Below, one piece after another: positions 1 through 12,225 of a DNA stretch of 64,000 nucleotides. The first letter of the stretch is position 1; each line of letters begins with the position of its first letter. Made by a program: the position numbers and the translations under genes. The stretch is from Rehmannia glutinosa. Its lineage: Eukaryota > Streptophyta > Magnoliopsida > Lamiales > Orobanchaceae. The stretch is taken from NCBI GenBank assembly GCA_016081115.2, contig CM071930.1, positions 5,747,419 through 5,811,418 of the forward strand, in the 5' to 3' direction. The notes under the pieces were generated by a model. The model searched no databases. It was not told the origin of the DNA and saw nothing but the letters and a program-made list of their open reading frames with translations.

Positions 1-67
1 CCTCTTTCCGTTTCCATTCCTTAGGTACTCTCTTTCCCTTTCCTTTTTAAATTATTTTTTTCAAATA

Positions 68-2290
68 ATGGTCTCTTCTTCCACACATTCCGACCCCTAC
101 TTGACCGACCTAGGTGGTCAGAGGATGTAGATACCCAAAATAGGAAAGATCTTCCCGAGCTTTCGGATCCCGAGGCCACAGAATCGGATTCCTCTTTCGA
201 GAGAAACTGATCTCCCATAGAAGTTAGTAAACCCAATCCTCTAGCGCCTCCCGAGGTAGACCACAGGTTTTATTACTCGGTTGCCACTGCCGAGTCTCTC
301 TATATCATCCGTAGAAATGCAAGGATCCCTCCTGGATTCAAATTAACTCTACCGAGCTACACAGATCGGCCCTACCGGCCTCCTTCAGGGGGTCTTTCCT
401 TCTTCGTAAGCCAATTAAATGGGGGCCTTAGGCTCCCTATTCATTCATTCTTTTCCGATGTTTCTTCTATGTATAATATCCCACTAAACCAACTGACCCC
501 TAACTCATTTAGAATCATCTCAGGTTTTTTAATCATCACCAAGTTTTTATATATAGATCCTTCTCCCGAGCTCTTTTGTGCCCTTTTCCAGGTTAAGTCC
601 TCTTCCCCGAAGGGCTTGTTTTACATCACTGCCCGCAATGAGACCAATTTCTTAAGGAAGTATCCGACCTCTAACAAGTTTTGGAAAGATCGGCACTTCT
701 TCGTAACACCTCCTGAGCCCTAGAATTGTCCTCATAAGTGGATTTGGTCTCTCCCTCCTCAACAGAAACACGACCCTAAGAAGCGCTCTCCCGAGCAACA
801 AGACCTAATCCAGAAACTAACCGTTGTTAAGTACGATCTTTCTCAAATCATCACTCCCTCTCTCCTTTCCTACTCGAGAGTTAGCTCTGAGGCCATTCCC
901 CTACCTCAGGACATCGGTATGCACCATTCCCTCTAAAACTCTTAATTTTTTATACTTGGTATTCTAAAGTTCTTTTTCCTTTTGTTGCAGGCATAATGTT
1001 ATCCCGTGTTGTCGCCCAAAAGACCGAAGCCCGTAAGAAAGTGAGCTCTCTAGCCCGAGCTTTCTCCTCCTAAGCGAGCGACGCAATCATGGGCCTACCT
1101 GCATTCAGGTCCCGATCTCCTCACACCACTCAGCCTGATTCCGTCGAAGACACTTTGGCAGAACTGACAGATCCCAATAGCCGACCTGTTGTCATTCCTC
1201 CTCGACGTGGGTCCTCAGATACTGAGCTCCCACCCTCCAAGAGAGCTCGGGCAGAGACTAGCTCGGGTGAACGTGAGCTGATCCGGAGCCCCATAGACAC
1301 CCCAAATCAGACCTTCTTCACCGGAAATTCCGTCCTCAATAACACAGATCCTTTCTTTGGCGGCTAGTACATCCAGGGGCCATTTGCTTCTACCCTCGAC
1401 GAGCTATCTTGGACAAGCTCTCGGGGCCGAATCGAACTCCTTCTCGCGAAGATCGGAGCCCGAGCTCACGTCAAACTGTCAGCTCTCATTGCCCGAGCTT
1501 GAGTGGGCTTTGCTGATCCAGCCTTAGTGAGGGAACTCGAGGCCCTTAAAAAGGACAACAAAAAACTGAAGGTGAGAGAGGCCAAGCTGCTGACTGAGGT
1601 GCGCGAGCTTAAAGACAAGCTCCTTGGAGCTGATTGCTCTATTGCCAATTCCGAGCTGAAAATTAAAGAATTAGACAAAGAAAATGCCACCCTCAAAGTC
1701 GAGCTAAAAGATGGGTTGGTACATGCTCGGTAGAAAGGCATCGAGATCAGTCGTCGTGATTTTATCAAGTCTGAAGAAGGCCGAGCTCTGGTCAGTCGAA
1801 TACGGGAGAAGGTCAAGAAGTGCTTCCTGAGCTCGGAAGAATTTATTGACATCTTATCCACAGGAGTGATTCAGCAATACGAGTTCGCTTTTGATCAAGC
1901 CAAACTCCAACTTCAGGAGAAAGGGATATCTGAGTCCCTAGATCGGGAAGTACCCTGAGCTCTCATGCAAGACCCTGAGGGCTTCGTCTTTTCCAAGGTT
2001 GATAATGAGGTTAACATTTCTTCCGATGAAGTTTCTGTCAACACTCTAGATGACTCCTCCTGGATAGCCGACCTCAAAGTTGTTGCCGATCAAGCAGCCG
2101 CAAATCGAGATGCTGTATCCCAGGCTGCGGAAGATCTTCCTCCTGCTCTTAATCCCGAGATGTCTGGCACTCAAGAGATGACCCATCTACTGCAGCAACC
2201 AATGTGCAAGCAAGCCATGAGCCCGAGCTCACCATTCAAGACTACGCCTCGGAGGATCTCATTTTGTAATAGTTTTATGCTTGTTTCGAT
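68..2290 (+). pseudogene. Antisense extra ORF (aORF) of the Tat-type element, putative gypsy-type transposon protein
   Basis: An ATG at 68 opens a short Ser/Thr-rich start; a frameshift or stop near 208-240 follows. From 211 a long open stretch encodes a block resembling the plant 'putative gypsy type transposon' domain (Pfam family PF04195), with the motif LNQLTPNSFRIISGF around 487-531. A 74-bp intron-like segment (917-990, GT donor, pyrimidine-rich TTGCAG acceptor) restores the frame if removed. Positions 1503-1733 encode a charged, heptad-like coiled coil (LVRELEALKKDNKKLK). Stops at 721, 1071, 1365, 1733 and 1957 break it. The ORF runs toward the 3' end of pol, as expected for the additional ORFs reported in Tat elements; its function is unknown. 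Confidence 0.7.
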
Positions 2291-2430
2291 CTAGGATTTC
2301 CTTATAATGTTCGTATTTTTGTAATTGCTTTTGTAACTATACCGATCTGGGATTTCTTTTGTAATTTTCAAATCGTATCAATGTAAGCTACTTTTGATCA
2401 CACCTCATTGCACTAAGTATTAATATCAGT

Positions 2431-3010
2431 TTATCATACCCGAAGTGTTTGGAGGGTTGGCTTGAGCCAAACTCCAAACACTTGCTCACTTTCGGCTTAT
2501 CGTGCCTGATGTGTTTGGAGGGTTGGCTCGAGCCGGACTCCAAACACTTGCTCAATTTCTCTTTATTGTTTTTTTGGAGGACAAGTTTTTCAAGCTCGAG
2601 CTTGACTTGCCTCTGGGCTTATCGTGCCCGAAGTGTTTGGAGGATTGGCTCGAGACGAACTCCAAACACTTGCTCAATTTTTCTCATTTTTTGGAGGACA
2701 AGTTTTTCAAGCTCGAGCTTGACTTGCCTCTAGGCTTATCGTGCCTGAAGTGTTTGGATGATTGGCTCGAGCTGAACTCCAAACACTTGCTCATTTTTTC
2801 TCATTTTTTGGAGGACAAGTTTTTCAAGCTCGAGCTTGACTTACCTCTGGACTTATCGTGCCCGAAGTGTTTGGCTCGAGCTCCAAACACTTGCTCAATT
2901 TTTCTCATTCTTTGGAGGACAAGTTTTTCAAGCTCGAGCTTGACTTGCCTCCGGGCTTATCGTGCCCGAAGTGTTTGGAGGATTGGCTCGAGCCGAACTC
3001 CAAACACTTA
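2431..3010. repeat. Tandem repeat, about 117-bp units each with a perfect hairpin
   Basis: The phrase CTTATCGTGCC recurs at 2496, 2618, 2735, 2852 and 2956, with a diverged first copy at 2431; spacings are 65, 122, 117, 117 and 104 bp. Each unit contains AAGTGTTTGGAG and its reverse complement CTCCAAACACTT separated by about 15 bp, so it can fold into a stem-loop. Most units also hold the palindrome AAGCTCGAGCTT. The unit at 2852 is shortened inside the hairpin loop. The block lies between the convergent 3' ends of pol and the antisense ORF. Plant Tat elements are known for hypervariable tandem repeats in this position. Confidence 0.9.
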
Positions 3011-3100
3011 GCAGAACAATTTTCAATAGTATTTGTAGACGCGAACGCTTTTGGTTGAATTTCAAAGAGAGGAAATTGCATCATTACATTATTCGAATTC

Positions 3101-6100
3101 CTACGGATAGTATTTTTTCAGATTGCTAACATTCCACGCCCAAGGTAGCTTCTTCCTATTTAGCTCTTCTAACTTGTAAGCCCCTCCAGCCAAGACTTTG
3201 ATCACCCGAAGCGGGCTTTCCCAATTTGGATCTAACTTTTCTTTGTTTTTACTCGTATCAGCCCTCCTCAGAACCAGATCTCCCACTTGAAAATTTCTCT
3301 TCATCACCTTACTATTATATGCTGCCTTGATTCGTTCTCTTATCCTTTCCATCTGTAAAAAGGCCATCTCTCTTTTTTCTTTGATCAAATCCAGAGCCTC
3401 GCGTGTCAATATCTCATTTTCCTTCTCATCAAATGTTTGGATTCTATGGGATTCCATTCCGATCTCTGCCGGTATCACTGCATCCATTCCATAAGCCAAA
3501 CTAAATGGGCTCTCCCTGTGGCCTCCTTTGGGTTCGTTCGATAAGCCCACAACACCGAGCTTAGTTCTTGTACCCAAGCTCCTCCAGCTCTTTCCAATCT
3601 AGTCTTGAGTCCCTGTACCAAAATTCTGTTAGTCACCTCCACTTGACCATTAGCTTGTGGATGTGCTACCGATTTGAAATGCTGATTAATTTTCATCTCT
3701 TCGCACCAAGCCTTGATGCTAGGCACACTAAACTGTGTTCCAATATCCAAAACAAGGACCCTCGGCACTCCAAATCGGCACACAATGTTCTGCCAAATGA
3801 ACTTCATCATCGCATCCTCAGTGATTCTTGCTAGAGCCTCAGCCTCAACCCACTTACTGAAATAATCTATTGCCACTACCAGGAATTTATGTTGTCCCGA
3901 TGTCGGGGGGAATGGCCTCATAATATCAATCCTCCACTTAGCAAAATGACATGTTGAACTCATTGTCATCAGCTCCTCGGCTGGCTGATGTATAAATGGT
4001 GCATGTATTTGACACTTCTCACAAGCTTTTACCAACTTCTGAGCCCCGCTCTTCAGATATGGCCAAAAGTATCCAGCCCTCAACACCTTCCTGATCAGAA
4101 TCCTAGCTCCCATGTGATTTCCACAACAACCTTCATGTATTTCTCTCAGTACGTATTCTCCCTCTGTTTTTCCAAGACACCTCAGTAATGGCATCCCAAA
4201 CCCTTTCTTATACAAATTTTCTCCAATTATGCAAAAACGAGTTGCTCGAATTTTCACCCGAGAAGCTTCTTTCCTATCTCCCGGGAGTGCACCCTCCTTC
4301 AAATATACAATGATAGGGACCCTCCAATCATCTTCCTCTTCTAGCACCCCTACCTCAAGATTCAAAGTGGAAACCTTTGCAGCAAGCAAGGTAATGTGCC
4401 TCTCTGGGGCAGACTCAGCCGAACTGGCTATCTTTGCCAGGAAGTCAGCCCTGGCAGTCTCCTCCCGAGGTATTTGACAGATCTGCACCTTTTCTATCAT
4501 TTTCTCCAGGGCCTTGTATGCATCCACATATTTTTTCATTCTCTCTTCCCGAACCTCAAATTCCCCCATCACTTGCTTATAGACACAATGTGAGTTCAAA
4601 TGGACCAGCACATTGGTCGCACCCATTTCTATAGCCATCCTAACGCCTCGGATGAAAGCCTCTTACTCAGCTTCGTTGTTGGAAAGTTTATAATATAATC
4701 TCACTGCGAAGTCACTTTCCATCCCCTCTAGACTTATCAACACGATGCCGGCTCCACATCCCGAGCTAGCAACCGAACCATCCACAAATAAAATCCATGC
4801 CCCTCCCTCACTTGGGGCTTTTGTCAGCTCCTGCACAAAGTCCGCCAAGGCCTGTGCCTTAATTGATGTTCTGCTCTGGAACTCTATCTCATATGCACTG
4901 AGCTCAATAGCCCATTTTACTAGCCTACCCGCAACCTCCGGCTTACTCAAAACCGACTTTAAGGGAAAATTAGTCCTTACCACAATCTTATGCGAAAGGA
5001 AATAAGGCCTCAGCCTTCTAGCCATGGTTACAAGTGCTAATCCAGCCTTCTCGATCTCAGAATATCCGAGCTCCGCGTTCCTCAGCACCTTGCTAACATA
5101 GTATACCGGCTTCTGAACCGACCCTTCCTCCGTCAGCAACACCATACTAATCATTTGCTCTCCCACCGATATGTAAAAATACAAGGGCTCCCTTGGAATT
5201 GGCTTAGTTAGCAAGGATAAGTTAACCAAAAATATTCTTTCAACTCTTCAAACGCCACCTGGCATTCCTCATCCCAAGTAAAATCTTCTGGACTTCCTCA
5301 ACACTTTGAAAAATGGCAAACTCCGCTCGGCGGAGCGAGAGATGAACTTGTTCAAAGCAACCAACTTTCCTGTCAAGCTCTGCACATCCTTCACATCCCG
5401 AGGTGGAGCCATTTCTCTGATCGCCCTCACCTTCTTGGGATTAGCCTCAATCCCTTTCTCGGTTACTATGTAACCCAGAAATTTACCTGACCTGACCCCA
5501 AATGCACACTTCCTTGGGTTCAGCTTCATCCGGTATTTCCTCAATGTATCGAAAATTTATGCTAGATCTCTAGTGTGACTCTCAGCCCTCGCACTCTTCA
5601 CTAACATATCATCAACATACACTTCCATATTCCGACCCAACTGGTTTTGGAACATCTTATTCACCAACCTCTGATAGGTTGCTCCCGCATTTTTCAGACC
5701 AAAAGCCATGACCACATAACAGAATGTGCCAAAAGAAGTAATGAAACTTACCCGCTTTTGGTCCTCCTCGGCCAATCTTATCTGGTGGTATCCTTTCGAC
5801 GCATCCATCATACTAAGCAACTCACATCCTGAAGTAGAGTCCACCAGTTGATCTATCCGCGGCAATGGATAGTAATCCTTTGGGCATGCTCTATTCAAAT
5901 CTCGAAAATCTACGCTCATTCTCCAATCGTCCTGAGTCTTCGGCACCAGGACCGTATTGGAAAACCATTTTGGGAATTGTATCTCATGAACATGCCCAGC
6001 CTCAAACAATTTCTGCACCTCCACACGCACAATAGAATCTTTCTTGGGGCCGAAATTCTCTTCTTCTGCTTCACAGGTCGGTATGAAGGATTTATGTTCT

Positions 6101-6878
6101 ACCTGTGCTCAGCTATGCTAGGATCAATACCCACCAATTCCTTGGCCGACCATGCGAACACATCTACATTCCTCATAAGAAACTCAATCAGCTCCTCCTT
6201 CAGGTCTTCCCTGAGGTGACTTCCAATTTTGGCGACTCTGCTAGAATCACCATGTATCAGCTCTATAGTTAGAAATTCCTCGTTTGGAATGACGTGCTCC
6301 ACTGGGTCCTCATCTAATTTGATGAGTTTCTCCTTGTCCTTACCATCATCATGAGCTATTCCCCTCTCCACCATCTGGAGACTCTCTACGTACAACTTCC
6401 TTGCCATATACTGATCTCCCTCAACTTCTCCAACCTGGTCATCCACCGGAAATTTGATCTTCAAGTGATATATTGATACAACAGCTTGGAAAATATTGAG
6501 AGAGGGCCTCCCAATCATCACATTGTATGACGATGGTGCATCCACCACCAAGAATCGCACCATCCTAGTCTTCCAATATGGCTCTTTGCCTAAGGAAACG
6601 GGCAGAGTAACCATACCTAATGGCTGAATTGAACCTCCAGCAAAACCAACCAGAGACGTATCCACGATCTCCAATTCCACCTGCAAATCCATATGTCTAT
6701 AGCATTCAAAGAATATTATGTCAGCAGAGCTACCCGTATCCATAAAGACTCTCTGAACATCGTAATTTGATATGGTTGCCGTGATAACGAAGGCATCGCT
6801 ATGGGGAGTTGCAATGCCCCGGCTATCCTTTAGCCCAAACTGAATGTTTGGTCCCACAGACACATGTTCTACCCTCAT
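3101..6878 (-). pseudogene. Gypsy pol: protease, RT, RNase H, second RNase H, integrase (broken)
   Basis: Protease: DTGSSADI in the stretch 6878-6099. RT: FRDLNRACPKDYYPLP, then the catalytic YVDDMLVKS near 5610. RNase H 1 lies at 5229-4850; a second RNase H begins with WILFVDGS near 4795 and continues past a stop around 4660 into the next open stretch. The zinc-binding integrase N-terminus (CEKCQIHA) and the core (AIDYFSKWVEA, then LDIGTQF, then HPQANGQVEVTNR) lie at about 4150-3630. The C-terminal part (FQVGDLVLRRA) ends at 3101. Breaks occur near 6090, 5550, 5270, 4660 and 3530, so no full polyprotein can be made. In the second RNase H an expected Asp appears as Asn (VHLNSHCV), consistent with decay. 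No chromodomain was seen. Confidence 0.9.
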
Positions 6879-7832
6879 CCGCTCTTAAGCATGTTCGGCA
6901 GCAGCGGCTCTTACATAACTCTTCCTGGCCCGTCGTGAGTCTCCGCCAGACGGACACCCCCTTCCGCGACGGCAGTGGGGGGGAGATCCCGCTCCTCATC
7001 TGTCTGTTTCTCAGGCTCCGGCCTTTGCTGGTAATTATTATGTCCCTTACGATAATTACCTTTAGACTTCCTCTTATCCACATATACAAACTCCTTTAGA
7101 TGACCCGCCTGGATCAACCTCTCTATCTCATCTTTCAAATGGGTACACTAATCCGTTGTGTGCCCATACTTGTTATGGAACCTGCAAAACTCTTTGCACT
7201 TCTCCTTCCTGGGCATCTCAACATAAGTTTTTGGCCACCTCAGATCTGGATGACGTTCAATCGCAATAAAAACACCCCCCTGGGGAGCCACCAAGGGTGT
7301 ATATTTTTCATACCTAGGCCTCCCTCCTATCAGTTCAGCCTTGGGGAGGTTAAGCTTCTTATTGGGAGCTCTTTCATCTCTTTTGTCTTTCCTCTCCTTT
7401 CTCTTACCACCTTCTTCGCGCTTAATCTTCCTGGCCTCCTCCAGATTGATGTACTTTTCAGCCCTTGCCAGGAGCTCATCAAATGTGCGCGCCGGCTCTA
7501 TCACCAGGGATTCAAAGAAATCCCCATCTTTCAAACCTTGGGCTAGAGCATTAACCAAGATATCCTGAGTTGCCGAAGGCACCTTGCCTCCATAAACCTC
7601 TTAATGTAGCTCCTCAACCCCTCATCATCCTGTTGCTTGATACTGAACAAAGTCAACGGCGTTTTCTGGTACCTCCTACAACTGGTAAACTGGTGCAACA
7701 ACATAGAGCTGAATTCGTCAAAATTCCTGATCGATTTGGGCAACAACTGACTAAACCACTGCTAGGCTGACTTGGTCAGTGTAGTCGGAAACACCCGACA
7801 CATCACTCCATCAGAGAACCTATGGAGCATTG
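6879..7832 (-). pseudogene. Gypsy gag, 3' part, truncated by Sirevirus sequence
   Basis: The minus strand encodes a retrotransposon gag core (VFPTTLTKS at about 7800-7770, then LLPKSIRNFDEFSSMLLHQF) followed by a Lys/Arg/Glu-rich stretch and a Cys/His motif (CKEFCRFHNKYGHTTD at about 7195-7148), all typical of plant Gypsy gag-nucleocapsid. Stops and frameshifts fall near 7770, 7560 and 7145. The N-terminal half of gag is absent because homology to a Sirevirus internal region starts near 7833. It would have formed the capsid of the element; it is now non-coding. Confidence 0.8.
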
Positions 7833-8058
7833 CTTTTAGCTTTTGGTTAATTGCTTATATATTACTTTTATTGTGCATATTGATAGGGGGAGCTTTTGCA
7901 AAATGTTTTGAAAATCTTTACTCCCATCCTTGTGATTATTATGCGTGGAATATTGTCGCTCTAAATGGATAGTTTATTTTTTACCGGTAAAATTATTTTG
8001 TTTTCAAAATCGACCTCTACAAATTATTTTGGTTTGTAGTCATCAAAAAAGGGGAGTT
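7833..8058 (+). repeat. Orphan 3' internal tail of a Sirevirus-like element, ending in a polypurine tract
   Basis: From GCTTTTAGCTTTTGG (7833) to AAAAAAGGGGAGTT (about 8045-8058) this segment matches 13516-13743, the internal tail just before the 3' LTR of the neighbouring element. It lies directly upstream of the 5' LTR, where unrelated flanking DNA would be expected. It is therefore a remnant of a second copy that shared the LTR at 8059-9519, as in tandem elements made by recombination between LTRs. Confidence 0.75.
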
Positions 8059-9519
8059 TGTTAGATAAATATTTTTATCATGATTTTGATGATTTTGTTT
8101 TTACACTAAAATAATATTTTTAAACGTTGTCCAAATACTCCTAAATAATTTAAAATATTTTTACTAATTTTTTGGAGTATTTTATTTTCGACAAAAATTG
8201 GACAACACTTTTGATGATTTTGTGTTATTGTATTTTTACACCAAAACAATATTCCCGATCGATCTAAAATATTTTTACTAATTTTTTGGAGTATTTCTTG
8301 AAGTTTATTTTCGACAAAAATTGGACAACACTTTTGTTTCGTGTTCAACCGGTCGCCCTATGGGGCAACCCGTGTCTGAAAGTTGAGTTTTAAAATAGAA
8401 ATGAGACGTTTGTGAAAACCCCGGAGGTCGACCGGTCGACCTAAAAGTCGACCGGTGCCTGGGAAGAGATTATATCAATACAAAACATCTGTATCTTCTC
8501 AAACCTTGAAAGGGGACCGGTCTAACAGGGGGGGGTGACCGGTCGGGCCCGATGTCGAACGGTCTAACCCCCCTGGACCGGTCACTATGTGTTTTTTTGT
8601 TGTATCTTTTTCAATTTTGTATTTGTGCACGACAGGTCGCCCTATCCTTTTGACGGCAAATTTTAACCGTTGTGCAGCAGACAATTTTTCCCTAAATTAT
8701 GGGGTTGATTTCTAACAGCTATAATCTTGATTTTAATTGAATTTTTTTTTTTGTAGAAATCAGTCCCCAAGAGGAGCCTATCCATAATCAATCATTTCCT
8801 ATAAATAGAGGAATATTTGAAGCAACACAACACAACAAGAAATCTGCAAATTTGTTTAAGTTCTTATTGTCAACATTCTTGTTGTAATAGCCTAAGTATT
8901 TCACTTTCACATCTTGAGCTTTAGGATTATTTCTTGATTACACTTGCACTCAAAATTGTATTATTCATTATCGAGTTGTAATCTTGAATTTTTGGGTTCA
9001 TCATTCAACACAAGATATCCTTGTGAGTGTTCTTGTGGTAAGAACACACTTGGGTGATCTAGGTGTTAGGTGCAAGAAGATTGTGGTAATCTTCTTATTA
9101 AAGAGTTTGGTGCTTTTTGAGGTGTTGAAGAATTTGGTGTTCTTCACGGTTGAAGATTGTGGTAATCTTCACAAGGTGCCGTTGGAGATTGTGGTAATCT
9201 CCAAGGGAGATTATGGTAATCTCCAAGGTGGTGTTGAAGAAGAGTGTGGTGCTCTTCAAGGTGATGTTGTAAGGTGATGTTGTATTAATTGTGGTAATTA
9301 ATAAAATCTTTTTTTCTTTTGAAATCCATCCCGGAGATACTGGGGTGGTAGAGGACTAGGCCCTAGGTGGGTGTTCCTCTATAAATCAACGCGTGTTATT
9401 TACTTTCCGCACCTTCATACTTGTCTTGGCTTGTTTGAATCGATAAAGAGGGCATAATTGAGAAAATGGAGATAATCTATTCACCTCCCTCTAGATTATC
9501 GTAGCCGCTTGGACTTACA
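8059..9519 (+). repeat. 5' LTR of the Sirevirus-like element
   Basis: 1461 bp, TG...CA. It contains several ACCGGTCGACC-like palindromic motifs (8349-8585), a TATA-like CTATAAATAG near 8800 that probably starts transcription, and a purine-rich block of short repeats (GAGATTGTGGTAATCTCC) at 9070-9290. Close copies are 13744-15182 and, on the minus strand, 28621-29947. Confidence 0.9.
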
Positions 9520-9521
9520 AG

Positions 9522-9534
9522 TGGTATCAAAGTT
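9522..9534 (+). promoter_or_regulatory. Primer binding site, initiator Met-tRNA type
   Basis: TGGTATCAAAGTT lies two bases after the LTR end and matches the Copia consensus TGGTATCAGAGC with one clear substitution (G to A). Confidence 0.8.
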
Positions 9535-10918
9535 AAACTCTTTGGCAAGCTCATTCCACATCGCGAGTAAAGAGGAACAATCATTGGCTACGAATGAAGT
9601 CTATCTCACCGACGCCTCCACCAATAAGCCACCTCTATTTGATTCCAAAAATTATACATTTTGGAAAGAAAGAATGGAATGTTATTTGCAAAGTTGCGGG
9701 TTCGATATTTGGAACATAATCATAAATGGGGAATCCATCCTGATGAAAGACAGACCACTCACCTCCAAAGTCCTCAAGGAGCTCAATGATGAAGAAAAGG
9801 AAATTCTCTCCTTAAATGGTAAAGCTCTAAATATTCTTCATTGTTCACTTACATTTTCGGAATACCGCCATATTCGAGGAATACGATCAGCACATGAAGC
9901 ATGGGAAAAATTAGAAGCTATCTATGAAGTATATGCAAATGAAAGGAGCAACTCAAAAGCATCTACCTCTCAAATGGATACAACATCAAATCCAACAACA
10001 TGGGATGAGCTTCTTACAACTTTCGATAATGAAGAAGCCAAACAATGTTTAATGGGCATCGACGAAGACAATGAGGTACGCTCAAACTCGTATATTTCTT
10101 TTAGTAATGAAATTCATGATGATTATGATGATTTGCAAAATGATTTCGATGAACTTCAAAATGAATTCCAAAGCTTGCTTGTTAAATACAAAAATTTGAA
10201 AAAGGAATTCAATGTTTTGAAAAATGATAAGGATAGCTTATTTACTTCATATGAATCACTTTCATGTGCTCACACCACCACACTTGATAAGGTTAAAATC
10301 CTTGAAAAATAAAATAGTACTCTTGTTGAGGATATTAATTGCATGAAAAATGATTTATTAAAATTCAACTTGAGTACCGATAAAATGACCAAAATTGTTG
10401 ATGTTCATAGTTGTGATAATTTGAAACTTGGACTTGGCTATAAGCCTAATGTTATTGATGATAAGAAAAAGAACCAAATCCCTATGCATGTTGGTCATTA
10501 TGCTCTTAGAATTATTACTTGCTTCTATTGTGGTAAAAAAGGTCATACGGTAAATACTTGTCGGGCTAGAAATAGCTCTAATTATTATTGCAGACCTAAA
10601 AGTCTCAAAGCTAATTCCAAAGGACCCAAACACTTGAGGGTACCACAAAACAATGTCATATTAGGTACTCGGTGGAATAATAATCGAAGAAAAGTCATAC
10701 CGCCAAGAAGACATCAAATGACCATACCATTTGATCAAAAGAGAAGTTATCATCAACAAAATGAGTTTCCAAGAGAAAGACATGATCAACAATGGGAAGG
10801 ACACAATCCTTGGAATTGGCAAAAATGGATAACACATCATCAACAAGATGATTTCCTAAGAGGAAGATACTACCAACAAAGGGAAAGACATAACCCGTGG
10901 AAATGGCGAAATTGGTAA
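9530..10918 (+). pseudogene. Sirevirus-like gag with zinc knuckle, one internal stop
   Basis: One frame runs from the primer site to 10918, interrupted only by TAA at 10310-10312. The N-terminal part (PLFDSKNYTFWKERMECYL, from about 9632) is the usual Copia gag entry motif. The middle is predicted coiled coil, rich in Asn, Asp, Glu and Lys (10110-10340). A CCHC zinc knuckle (CFYCGKKGHTVNTC) lies at about 10522-10563. The C-terminal tail has two imperfect basic His/Gln/Arg repeats (10730-10915). The open frame formally starts inside the LTR and I see no convincing start codon after the primer site. Coding would be restored by loss of one stop, but no enzymes remain. Confidence 0.85.
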
Positions 10919-11249
10919 ACCGTATCTCCTTATTTAAATACGCATAATGTCTATTATAGTGTATGCTTGTATTTTTGTTTTAATTGTCAAAATGATTTTT
11001 CAAAATATTTTTTAAAATAAGGTCTTCAATATATTGTTTTTAAATCTTTTGAAAATGAGACCTTGTATGATGCTTGTGTATTTACAATGACTTGTGTGTT
11101 TTATCATCTATTATGATTTTTTATAGCATAATATTTTTGTGACATCTCTTATTGCTTTAGCCTACACTTTTACCTTTATGTTTTGTGCAAAAAATGTTTA
11201 AGAATTGTGTAGGATATATATCATTATAAATGACTATCTACGTCATAAT

Positions 11250-12225
11250 ATGTCAAGAGTGACATAAACTATCGAGGTACACTCACCATTGTTATTCATC
11301 TCATAGACTCGATACATTTTTTCCATATGCCTATGTGCTCATTTTTCAAGCAATTTCAAAGAATCTCATATAAGTGCCATTGAAAGGATTTTTCGATTTT
11401 TTTAAAGGCACTATTCGATAAAGCTTGTTTTATCCGAGACTTGTAAAGGATTATATTTGTTTTTATAAAACATTCGATTTTTATCCTCCTCTCAAAATTA
11501 TGCATTTGATTGCACATATTCATTCTTGTCAAAACTCTTGTTCAAATACTTCTTTTAAATGAGGTCTCAACTATATGCTCTCGGATTTTCAAATTTCAAA
11601 AGAGACCTTATATAGCTTTCTATAAGTATATTTGAACTTACATGTTTTTATTAAACTGTTGATGTTTCTCTTTAAAGCATAGTATGTGTTACTTGTTATA
11701 GTGTCTTTATTATTCAATATTTGTATGCTCTTGTGCAAGATATCTTGTTAAGATTTTGCAGGATTTTTTTTGATATTTCGGAACAAGCTTGTGACCAAGG
11801 CAATATATGTTCGAACAAGGCAAGGTTAGTAGTGCAAGGTTATTGTCAAGAAGAAGGTGAATTTGAGATGAGCATGATGGGGGAGCTCAACTTCTTCCTT
11901 GAACTTCAAGTTAAACAATGCCAAGAAGGTGGTTATATTTCAATCAAAGTATACAAAAGAACTTTTGAAGAAGTTCAACATTGAAGAAGGAAGAACCGTC
12001 TCTACTCCTATGAAACCTACATCATGATTGATCAAGTTTGAGAAAGGCATATTGGTTGACAAACAAATTCGAGCTATGTTTATCTACGTTTATTACTCCT
12101 TAGACTCGACATTTTTCATGCCTTATGTCTATATGCTCGACTTCAAAAATAATCCCAATGAATCTCATTAAAGTGCTGTTAAAAAAAATCAAATATTTGA
12201 AAGGCACTTCTTCTTATGACATGTT
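11250..12225 (+). pseudogene. Degraded reverse-transcriptase remnants of the Sirevirus-like element
   Basis: At 11811-12040 the Copia RT phrases KARLVVQGYCQEEG and MMGELNFFLELQVKQ are visible but joined with most of the domain missing between them. A frame change follows, then LKKFNIEEGRTVSTPMKP. Positions 12060-12225 carry a weak trace of the next RT segment. A second, more decayed version of that segment lies upstream at about 11250-11410, so the tail was duplicated. No functional RT could be produced. Confidence 0.65.

Larger units (their letters stand above)
1..7832 (-). mobile_element. Decayed Ty3/Gypsy LTR retrotransposon, Tat lineage, truncated at both ends
   Basis: Read on the minus strand, the order is gag (about 7832-6880), protease (6878-6099), reverse transcriptase (6030-5270), RNase H (5229-4850), a second RNase H (4840-4400), integrase (about 4200-3101), a tandem-repeat block (3010-2431) and an ORF in the opposite direction (68-2290). 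Two consecutive RNase H domains plus an antisense ORF downstream of pol are known hallmarks of the plant Tat lineage. The 3' LTR must lie left of the window. The 5' end is missing because gag is cut near 7832 by Sirevirus-derived sequence. Frames are broken by several stops and frameshifts, so the copy is not autonomous. Lineage assignment is inference from domain order. Confidence 0.85.

Noticed and set aside
2449..3058. Overlapping open stretches with repeated Leu/Phe/Ser/Cys residues
   Set aside because: These are translations of the 117-bp tandem repeat in three frames, not a repeat protein.
9509..9530. Start codon at 9509 for the Sirevirus gag
   Set aside because: It lies inside the LTR and the frame then crosses the primer binding site, so it is not a credible gag start.
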